A stretch of 64,000 nt of DNA from Alentia gelatinosa (Eukaryota; Annelida; Polychaeta; Phyllodocida; Polynoidae): positions 121,627,016 through 121,691,015 of the forward strand of contig OX465580.1 in NCBI GenBank assembly GCA_950022655.1, in the 5' to 3' direction. A model generated the notes under the pieces. It saw nothing but the letters and a program-made list of their open reading frames with translations, did no database searches and was not told where the DNA came from. Numbering within the stretch: the first letter of the stretch is position 1; each line of letters starts with the position of its first letter. Shown here one piece after another: positions 12,312 through 24,300 of the stretch. The translations under genes and the position numbers were made by a program.

Positions 12312-15300
12312 CTGTGTGGAAAAGTAGTAAACAAAATAGTCCCAACACCGAATGACTTAACAGCAGTGAGTATACAATTCGATTAAACGTGGTCAATGCT
12401 TCGGAGACCGGAGTGAGTATGGTGTGTGTGAATTTCTTATCAGCTTGAAGTGAATATGTCAAAGCAGTTAGGTAAATCCGCATCTCATATTTAGTAGAAA
12501 CTGAACGAGAGTTAGCGTTAGTGTTTTTTGCATGACAGGCAGGTTGCGTTACTGCGCGAGGTGTTAGCCGAGCACAGTGAGTTGCCGACCTGACCGGAGT
12601 GCGATAAACACTAACACTACTAACTCGAGTTCAGGGCCCTGTTTTTTAGTCACGACATCGCAAGTCTACGATCGGCTGAGATCGGATCAAGATTTTACGC
12701 GTGTTTTCAAGACACAAGATGGCGGGTGTGCTATAGACACGGTCGTAAGTTGAATCGAACTATCTTGGCGAGATGTATCGGAAGTTAAGACAAGTATAGA
12801 ACTGTCTTAGGTTCTATAATACGTCACTGTGTATTTTCTGTGCTTCCCTTACGAATTAAGCAATGAGATTTTAACACGAGTAAGGGATATAAGTATAGAG
12901 TAAGAAGATCGACTTCTTCGTCCCGAAGTTATCGGCATTTGAAGTTTGTCATAGCAATCATCTGCCAGTCACCCTCCCACCTCCCGATACATAGTCAATG
13001 TCAAGGTCGCTGCATAAATTAGCGGAGGTGTTAGAAAAATACACTGGCCTCCAGAGCAGATGATTACTATGACGAAACTCAAATGCCGATAACTTCGGAA
13101 CGGTGAGAGGAATCTTCTTCATATTTAGTTCGATTATAGGTTATATGTATACCTTACACATGATAAAATTTCATTGCTTAATTCCAAAGGGAAGTGAAGT
13201 TGCGCATTCGCTACGACATGTCCAGAGTGGTCTTAGAGATACGACACTTATAGCCCCCATTTCTGCTCCATTGGCCACCGACTGTCGTGACTATAGCACA
13301 CCTTTTAGCTCCCTAAGTGTCGTATCTTCACTAAGTGTCGTACCCACTCTACGATCGTGGCTCTCTAGCACACTGACGGCAGATACGTGTCGTAAGTTAC
13401 GAATGTCATGACTAAAAAACAGGGCCCAGGTTAGTATTTATCCTACCCTGTCTCCACGACTTTAGAATACTAATCAGCCATTTTAGATCCTTCAAGTTGC
13501 TTGAGCGAGTGAAGTTTACGGCTGCCAAATTGCCAAAGGTTGTCAACAATTCATAGACCCCATTAGTGTGACGTCGCTCAAGTTCTGGCCGCTGATTGGT
13601 CAATTTTTGTATTACCCTCGTGCAATAAATAACACTTTACTGTACGCTCGAAAGGAATACAGGGACCCAATGTTAAGCCTAGGGCATCTTTTTATCAGGG
13701 GTAGGATAACGAGAGAAACCCGGTGTTTTTTTTATCGAAACCCATAAGTATATAAGCTTATGTATAAACTTAAAAACAAACATGTAGCATGCTGATAATT
13801 GAAAGAATAACGTACCTTTACTTGAGGTCTCGAATTCTCAGACTCTGAAGGGGAACATAGCAAATGTATTTCAATTAAAGACGGAACTATAAATTCACAA
13901 ATAAGACATTTTCTTTTTTCACTCATTCAAGAAAATCTCCGCTTATAATTCGCCCACGATAGGTGTTCAATAGTATATCGAAGAGTTCACAACCTACCAT
14001 AATGGACAATTCAAATGTAACAAAGAAGAAATATACGTGTTTTCATAGCACAACACCCAACCGTTCCGATGGTTACAATTTGTCCACAATTACACTCGTA
14101 TTCCATAGAAACCTGAAGTATGATATTTTCTCTATATCATGTACTAGTCTCATTTTAATCAAACAATTATTTCCTTAGAAAAAACAATATTATCGTAATT
14201 GATGCCTCTTGGAGGGCCATTAGAGGGCTGAAGATGATACATAATAAAGCATAAAAGCCCTACCATATGTGGGCAGCTGAGGCAGCGGCTTGCGGTCGAG
14301 TTTGGGCGGGGGGCGGCTGGGCGGCGGCGGTAGGCGGGCCGACACGCCCACGCGGATGACGCCCTCCGACACCCGGCGTGTGCCGTTCGCACGCGGCGGC
14401 AACAAGGGCGCGCCCCGCTGCGGCACCTTGAGCACGGTGTCGTCCTGCGAGCCCGGGTGGATGCTGTTAGCGCCGTTGACGTTCATGCGCTTCAGTTTGG
14501 GGGAGAAGTTGCGGGAGGCGGCGCTGAGCTGCTCCTTGCTCGGGAGGACGGGGGACGGGGACCGGCGGGGGGCCTGCCCCGGGGAGAGGTGACGGCGCGC
14601 CGGCGGCGAGCTTCCCGGCGACACGGGCGGCGAGAGGCGCCTCTGTTCCTCCAACTGTAACACGTGCGTCAAATGGAAGAACTCCATTATTCCAGATTTT
14701 AATTTTAAATAAAAAATATGATAAAGCAAGGATGCCAGTTGGGGTCAGAAACAAAAGATTGAAATATATTCCATTGCAATACGAGGATTGCAAATTACAG
14801 TAGGGTATTAAGGGATGATGGGGAGGCTTAAGCTTTTACATAGGCTAGTGGGGCAGTTCATCGTGTGTTTGTGTGGGAGGGGGGGGGGGGGGGGGGTCAC
14901 GAGTTGCAGCTGAATTTGGGTATTTTAGCAATTGGTATGTTAATATAACACAAGACAAAAATAATCTTATTCTGAAAACTAAAAAAATGAAATTCAATGG
15001 AAACATTGAAAAATAGCATCCCAGTACCAGTAATTTACAGTGATGTCAGTTGGTGGTCATGAAATTTTTTTTTTTATGTGCTTCAGAGAGACTAACCAAA
15101 CAGGGAAAACACATCAGCCATGGAATGAGGTTGGGATGAGTTGGAAGGTTTGAACCACTATTCATTGGTGTGAATGAAGCCTAATTCCTTCTTTGTTTTA
15201 CACAAACAAAACAAAATTTTATAAACGGAAAATGAAAACAAGGATATCTTTAGAAATTAGGAAAACTGCCATCCCTGCTGTAAAGCACACTGCACTAATG

Positions 15301-18300
15301 ACATCGGAAATTGAGATTATCTAAAAACAATTCTGTGATTTCGGGTATTTCCCTTTCGCTATCATTATGCTAACAAGAACTATATATAATATCACTGTAA
15401 GCATCGGCTTACACTAGTGGTGTTCTAGCCACGTCTCACTAATTTATATATAATATCACGGACATATCCAAGTCCGTGATAATATTCATATATACATGTA
15501 TAGCCACGGCATCAATTTACATATACGTCAGTCGATATATGTGAACTCGGAGACCATAAAGCAGAGCGATTCACACACTAGTGTCATTGTCTAGGTTCCA
15601 TCGGCGCGGGGGCCCTCGTTTAAATTTTATATTGTATTGGGATGCATCTGAGCCTCCTGCTAAATCCAAAATATACCTCAGTGTTTTACTAATACCTGTA
15701 CTTTTTTCGTGATTATTTTCGGTTTACGTACCTTCTTTGGTCCGACAAATCCAGAGAAATCATCGTCGTGGTCAATGGCGGAGATCACCTTTAATTGATA
15801 TAACAATATTAGCATTCGTCCACATGATGACTTATTTGTGTTAAAGGAGATATGGGTACCACCCAAGGTATTTACTAGCACTGAAGGCGCATTGGAGTTC
15901 TAATGAGCAGAGGGCACTACATTGTGCCCTAAGATAAAGGGAATATAACACAAATTGATTGTATTGATATTTGGTAGATTGCATATGCCGGTTTCTCAAA
16001 ATATGCACACATTTTAAAATATATCACAGTCACATTCACCCAAGTCACGAGACATGCTTACATCTCAAAATTCCCCTATCGCAGTAACAGTCACTCGAAT
16101 CGTGAGACAAAAAAAACTAATCATAACACATGAACACATCCAGAAATTCCGCCCGACCAGTCCTTTTTAGGTATCTCGATAGAGGAGGTTTTCCAAACAG
16201 GGATATCAGCTGGGTCATATCAAAAGTGGTAGGGTCTAAAAAAAAAAAGAAAAAAAAAAAAAGGGTCTAATAAGAGAGATTTGTAGTTAATGCTCTGAGC
16301 GCTGACCCTTACCATGGGAATTAACCTGTTCTAAGATGCCCGACTCTAAAAGCCTCTGCTATTCAATCCCTTTGATCACAGATGCCCAAATTTTGGCTTT
16401 GCTTGTTAGTGTAATTTATTTACCTTAGCTTTGCCGAGAAAGTCTTTTTTGTCGAGGTTGGCTACTTTCCCTTTGGGTGGTCGGTAAATTGCTTCATGTG
16501 GAATCTTGATGAGTGTTGGAGTCTGTCCGTTCTGTGAGAAGCATTCGTGAGGTGATTTTCTCAATTTTTAGCATTCATTTTCTTATATTGTGAACATTGA
16601 AAAGAGGGACTATGTTATTATTCTTGAAATATGTTACCAGAAATACATATATTTGCTGAATAAAATTTGTGTGACAACTTATATATCTAGTGACAAAATT
16701 TACTCTCGTTTCTTCCATGCTGAATTACCATTACTGTATTGTATCATTTGTGTATGTTATTGCTGTATTTGTTATGTTGCAAGTTGATATTGAAAGCAAA
16801 CCATACAAGTGATAACGAGTCATATTGAGTGTGTATACCCTTTCGATGTGGAGTAAGAGTCAATATTCGCATTATAAAATATCATGATAAATACAACAAT
16901 AAGCCATTATATTACCAAGTCGCCACCATATACATTAATAAATAAATACCTTAAGATTCTGTAAAGAGTCTCCAATAATTTGATGTCTCCTCTCTACTTT
17001 CAATTTGAAAGCATTCTCGAGAATTTGCAGAGCTGCTGTCCTGTCTCCGTCCATGGCCTTCACCACTCCGGAGTTGTGTTTGGCCTGGAGGGAACACCAG
17101 AAACACACTATTGTACGAGTTCTCAGTGAGTGTAACCCTACATGACGATCGCCTTGACAAACATGTAAAACTGCTTATAAAAATACAGAAGTGTGCATCT
17201 GAAAATATCATTATAAGCCGTAAACGGCCAAGTTAGAACACAGTCGTAGTAGGCCGCATCCTCTTATCTCCTCCTGCATATAGGTATACATACCTCCATG
17301 GACATGTATACATAGTTACTATAGAGGAAACCCATGAAAGTTTAGGGTCTGAGCTCGTATCCCATCGAGTTTGAATCACGTAGTAATTCACAAGGCGAAG
17401 CCGCGTGAATTGCTATGTGATTCAAATGAGATGGGATCGAGCTCTGACCCTAAACTTGAATGGGTTTCTGAATTTATCTCACCCTTAATATTGACTAATG
17501 GGCTAACATTTGTGACATTATCCCCCATTGGATATATTTCCTAAATATCTAATGGGTGTTAGATATGAGTTTCCAATGTTAAGTCTATGGAGAAAAAATA
17601 TCTGGGGTGAGATAAATGTATTTATGTGCGTGTCAACTATACCTACATATTCAACTACATATACAATATACACATGTACAAATTGGGAAAAATGCATGAA
17701 TATTTATTTTCAACTCTCATTATTTCACTCAATTTATGTGAATTATTTGTTAGGGGCCGTCCGTAATTGTTTCTTTGTTGGTGGTTGAGCATCCCAGGGC
17801 ACCCTGAGAGTATATATCTTTCTTTGTAATAGTTTCAAACAGCATTTTCATGTTGTTACTTTTTTTCCAAGTACTTTCTTCTATTTTCTTGTACCCTTTG
17901 ACAGTTCAGCAGGATATTCACAGGAAGAGCTTTCTTCTTGAAAGATGTTAATAAAAGCATATAAAAAATATATGCTGAAGAGTTATGGGCATATTGCATA
18001 CTTGGCATATTGGGGGAATTTTCTCCTTTCAGGAGGTATTTTTGTATAAGTCTGAATTGACCTGCTTTCATAGAGGTCACTTTCACCTGTTCACTACGAC
18101 TTAATCCCCCAGTTTCTCTTCCCCTGCACAGTTGGATGGATGGTATGCAGTTTGTTTCTTTTTTGCTTGTTCCAATCAGATTGCCATTTGTTCATTGTCA
18201 ATTCTCTTATTGGAGCTGTCATATCCGTGGCTGTCTATAAATAACGCCATGCAGCCCCATAGACACACATGTACGTCTCGTGACACCTCCTTCTTTTATT

Positions 18301-21300
18301 ATTGATTATTTTCAGTATGCCGATTGAAACGTGGTAATATCTAGGATCAAGACTCAGTGGTATAAAAATATAAATAAATGAAAACTAACAAAAGAAAAAA
18401 AAAAAAAAAAATTTAGATAAAAAAAAACAAACAACTCAGAACATATGTATACAGAAATGTATACGCACATGCTGATCTTATGTGGGAATAGATGCTGACT
18501 ATACTTTTTTCAGGTGATTTAGAGCAGGCTATGTGTGATCACAAGAGACCCGGTCGTCTAGCTACTGACATCATCATATGATACAATTTGGTCTACTCGG
18601 ATCACATTTAATTGCGACATACGGGCCATATTCAACAAAAACTGAAGTTTATAAGTATTAGGTCATAGTGCAACGGTAGCAAGAAATAACGATGATTAAA
18701 TTGGGCACAGACTTAACTTCATCACTAACAGTATACACACTTATATATTTAGTTCGGGAAAAACGAACTTACAAGTTTTAAGAAAATTTCGACCAAATAT
18801 CATTAGTAATATCCTCCCCTCCCATGTTTTAAAGTTGATAAATTTCAAATCATAACGAGAGGTTCCTTAGATATATCAAGGACATTTTCCACGTTAGGCC
18901 AAGAATTCATGGCCAATGACACTGTTACAACATTATATCGATAACAATTGAGACTAAGCGAAGACTCGATCACGTACCTCACATTTGTACAACTTGTACT
19001 TGAGGCCGAGCTGACTGTAGTCGATAACAGACTGAGCTCGGAATCGTTTCTGACATTCTTCAAAGTCTCCATGTGCATCTTGTACCCTAGAATCAAATAG
19101 ACCATGACAGGTTATCAATCACCAATCCGAATCTATAGTCAATGGTTAGTGATACACATGATGGTAGTAGCAGTAATACATGTACCACATCAATATACAT
19201 TGCTGAAGACAAAATAAGACTTAATTAGCAGTGGCACTTACCAGTACTGTGGAATCGATGTTCTTAGGATCCTAGGATACTTTTTTGGACAATTTGAGCA
19301 GAGCTGTTTATTTCACTTATTGATATACGTCTACAGTTCATCATACATGTACATATGTTCTCCATTAATACGGTTCTCCAATTGCTGTTTTACTATATTT
19401 ACTATATGTTAGCTTTATATTATATTTCAAGCAGGGATGTAAGTTGGGGTCAGGGAAAAAGTGGAAATATTTTTTTCATGTGGATTTTTCGGCCCAGAGA
19501 GACCGGCAAAACTTGGATAACATGTCCTTGTCTGCTATGGGATTGGGACTGAGGGTCTTTGGGGAAGGTTCAAACCACTGTTCTATCGGCGAAAATGAAA
19601 CTAAATCAATATTATCTTTGCTTGGCGCAAGAAAGAGCAATTACATATACTGAATATGAAAAAAATGGATTTCCAAGGAAAAATGGAAATTTGACATCTC
19701 TGTATTTGATATCACCACATTTTAACATTTTCATATAATAAAATTCTGTTTTGTAGATTCTGTTTATTCCATTTATTAATATTTTTAGGAGCCTAGGATA
19801 TTGAGTGTGCCTTATGAGGAAAGGTGGTCGACTTAACGGGGTGGTACACTTAATGGAGTGGTCCACCACCGGGTATCCACTGTGTCTAGTTATCCTCAGG
19901 GATGTCTGTTGGGAAAAAAACGGAAACATTTTTCATATGGATTTTTCTGCCTCACACAGACCCGGAAAACATGGATAACATGTTCTTGTTGGCCATGGCG
20001 TGGAGCTGAGGGTCTGAGGGGAAGTTGAAACCACTGATTTATTGGCGTGAATGAGGCTAAATCAATATTTTCTTTATTTGACACAAGGAAAAGCAATTAC
20101 ATATACTCAATAAGAAAAACTGGATTTCCACGGAAAAATAAAAACTGACATCTGTGCACGATACGACATACAGAGGTTACAAGGAGGATGTGGAGACACG
20201 CAGTGGATACAGTTTGTTTGAGTAGCGTGCAGACACTCGGTAAATATTTATTGTGAATAAACTTCTCCCCGTCATTAATAGGAGAGTACGGCCCAATAGA
20301 GACAGCCTGTGTGTGTTTGGAGATGTGGCGCTCGTAGAGCATTAGATTGGACGGGCCTTGGACGGACTTCATAAAGTGAATTAGGGAAACTCTCAGAATC
20401 TAAAGTTGTGAAGTTCTCTGAATAACAAATTACTGGAAATATCCGTATGTACGAACCCCACCATTTTGTTTTGGGGGAATATATTTCGGCCAGTTCATTA
20501 AATCGAATCTTAGTTTTTACAAGGCGTGGCAAAAACACCTCTATGGCAAGCCGATGTTAACCCTTTAAAGACGGGGGTCTGTGGCAGGGCCCTGTTGGTC
20601 GTGGCGGGTACTTTGGACTGGTATAATGCCAGGGGAAGGGCCCATTTTTGTCTAAATCCAAATTCTATTATTTGATCACGTGATATTACACATCACCCTT
20701 ATTTATATTATTTGTTTAACCAAATATCATTAAATACTATATCATAGGTATATTCTCTGAAAGTTTCATATTCATTGTTCGATTATTTCTTCATGAATAA
20801 TTGAAAATAGTAAATATTACTAAATTTCATAAATAATGCCTCAAGGCATTCTCAGGTCTACGCTTGGGAATGCCTCAAGGCAATCTCAAGTCTATGCGGG
20901 GGAATGCCTCAAGGCATTATCCGCCCTGAAAGGGTTAAGAAAGGGGAAACAGTTAAGTTGAATTTCCAATGATAAGTTCATCTTAATGCCTCGCTGCCAA
21001 ATCGGATATTTCTTTATGTCTAGTTTAGATTAAGCAATGGAGACGCACTGGCGTCGGAGCCTTGAAGAAATGCCAATGTATCGTCAGACTATTCATCTAC
21101 TTAACTATACACACCCTAATATATTCGTGTTTGATTTCTCCTCTAAAGCCCACCAGACTACCCGCTGGAGAAAGGGGAAAGGGGATGAAGCTCTTTCAAA
21201 ATTATTACAACCAAGTGGTATTATGTCTGTTGATTTATTGACCTATCATACATGTACGAGAACGACTCACCTCTTTGACTTGACTAGAACACACCCTCTT

Positions 21301-24300
21301 TGAAAATAGGCAATTGCCATGTGCTCATCCTTTGAGATGGCAGATGTGAAACTCTGAAACAAACAAGAAAACACATGTATGTGGCCTCAAACAATATGCA
21401 TGCTCTGATAACCTGGTTACAGAAATATGTATTTCTGTATGACCCATTTATGGCCCAACGAAGCTTATAATTAACATTGAGGTTGGTTTCATTTTCTAAT
21501 TTTGGTGTTCCTGTACTGTGACCTATTCAAAATATATAATTAGGTCATAATGTAAAAGTACGTAATGTAATTGATTTTTAAAATATATCAAAGAATAACT
21601 CAGATGAAAAATCTCAAACCAGAAACAAATAAATTGAAACACTCACAGGGGCCAAAGACCAAACAATGGTTTTTATGTTTTGTAGTAAAGGTTTTTGTAA
21701 TATACCCGGATAATCGTTTCTATCTATGTGGGCTTGTTGAATATTATGCCGCCTACTGTTAATGTCACACGGCATAAAAATTGGCCTTTCTTCTTCTTTT
21801 CAGAAAGAACATGACCTTCGCGTATCATCTATGCAAATTCAACGCTTTTACATTCACTACGCAATGCAGTAACACTGGCGAAGATTCTGACGTTTTTCCA
21901 ACGCATTTTAAAAGGGGGGGGGGGGGCACCACATAGACTGATAGAGGCTGCGTATTGTGAAAGTTTCTGTTTGATTATATTTTGTTATTTTATGCTTCTC
22001 AACATTTGTAAACATCTCTTAATGTTTGTCTCCGTATCTTTATTTACTTCAGCATTTGTTTACGTATTAAAAAGCGTAGAGATAAGTTTGACATTTCTAA
22101 AACTATTTTTGACACCACATTTTTTCCCACAGTCTGTTCACTTTCGTTTACTCACTCTGACGTGCGTTTACGTAACTTCGCGTATTACGACGTATTTTTA
22201 CATGTCATAAAACGTAAAGGAACGTAGACGTGAGTACACCGGAAAACGCCGGGTTTTACACCAGTGTGACTGGTGTATAATACCTATCGGGAATTCTCAA
22301 GATTCTGGTCAGATTACTCAATCCTGACCCTCACCTTAGGAATTTAGTCGCAATACCATTGATTGTATGGGGTCCAGAGTGATTGCCAGTTCTCTTAGCA
22401 TCTGCCAGGAAATTGTAATATAGCGCCACTTTAACTGGTGGACGGCCGCTGTTTGATATCAGTTGTTATAATTCAATAATAATCCTGAGTCCATCAATGG
22501 CAAGCTGTGAACAAAAATCCATTCATAACTGCACCTGCCATCTGTTTTTTTTTTTTAGCCATCTGGAGCAAGATGACAGCCTTCATAACACCATAGCCCT
22601 TAGACTTGCTCAAGTCTTTGATTATGAACAGTCAGTTAATGATTAAACATGATAAGAATAAAGTTAATCAAAGTAAGTACCCTTCTCTGACTGGCCAAAG
22701 AATCATGTATCCCAGGAGAAGGGTAGCCATAGGATGCAGGGACTGGAGCCAGTCTACATAGCCCTATACCTTCCGTAAATCATCGCAATGTGATTGGGAT
22801 CCCATGATGAAGTGAGTGGATATATTTGTGAAAAATGTCTTATTTCAAATGACTTAAAAATAAAACCAGGTAGTTCGTTAGGACACAGATACCTTATGTA
22901 ATACAATAAGCGAAATATGAAAAACTGTGATTTAAAAAAAAAAAAAGGAGTATGAATACAGGGTCGTGATGTGATATGACAAAATTAATGACTGAGTCAG
23001 CGACGTCTTCCCACTGACGTCATATGAAGTGTGCATGAAGCATCTGTACCACTTGAAGACAGGTACGAGGAATGTGAAACTGAAACCGACCTCTCCACAG
23101 TGCACGCATACATATATCCTTGTTACACTAAATCATGTACTTTTTTTTTCTTTTTTTTAAAAAGGTTTTTATTTCTTGAAATCGAATATAAAATTCATTC
23201 TTCCGATCAATTAGATCTATATTTTTTTCAATTTCAATATCTATAAGTCTAAAGAAATATAGATACTATTTCATTGTAAAAAGTCTCTTATATTTGTGTG
23301 ACAACTAGGAACACAAAGTGGGAAAATTGCTGCATTTGTATAGACATAGGGATAGGGTGCATTGGTGGCTGAGTTTCTTAGTGAGTTTCCAGAAATTTAC
23401 GTCCTTGGACCCTCATCTCGAGAATCAGGAATTCTCGCACCAAGAATCAGTTTTCTCTGATATTTGTATACCACAAAGTGAAATAGGCTTTATATTAAGC
23501 CACATACTATGGTAATAAGGCATAATTGATAACCAATTAGATAAGTGTGTAATTGCAGAATTAATGATTCACTGCATCGCACAAGGTCTATCAATTAATT
23601 GTACTTCAGAACAATGAATATCATTCCCATTGGTGAGATGCTGTTACCCTGGGAACCTGTAAATATTCATATTATACAGGCAATACTAGGACTTTCCTGG
23701 ACTCATGGTGCCCCAGCTATTGTAGAAAGATGCAACCTTTTCCTTTTATTTTTCACTCAAACTGTAATATATGCAGGGATGTCAGTTGGGGTCAGGGAAA
23801 AAAGTGGAAATATTTATAAGTGGATTTTTCTGACTCAGAGAGACCGGGGAAACTTGGAAAATGTGTCCTTTTGGGCCATGGCATGGGGCTGAGGGTCTAT
23901 TGGAGGTTCAAAACACTATTTTATTGGAGTTACTGAGGCTAAATCAACATTATCTTTTGCTTGACACAAGGAAAATTAATTACATATACTGAATAGGAAA
24001 AAGTGGATTTCCACGGAAAAATGGAAAACTGACATCTCTGTATATGTATGTATCAACCCTGTTTGTTTGTTAATTGTTATTCAACTACTAGAGAATGAAC
24101 TCAGACTGAACTTATTTAAGTGTACCGCTGTCTATGTACTGAAACCAGCATCATGAGATGCTGAAGGTCAACAGGATAAATAAACGATTAAAAAAACTAT
24201 GTACACTTATAATTACCCTGACGCCACGTCATCTGTGTTTGATAATCATGCGCCAGTGGTCTGGACCTTGAATACATCTATAAACAAACATCCCAATGTA

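Noticed and set aside
17296..17320. Possible microexon between NOX-activator exons 3 and 4 (acceptor ctatag, donor gtatgt)
   Set aside because: It is 25 nt, which would break the frame, begins with TAA in the required phase, and its acceptor lies at the edge of palindrome H2.
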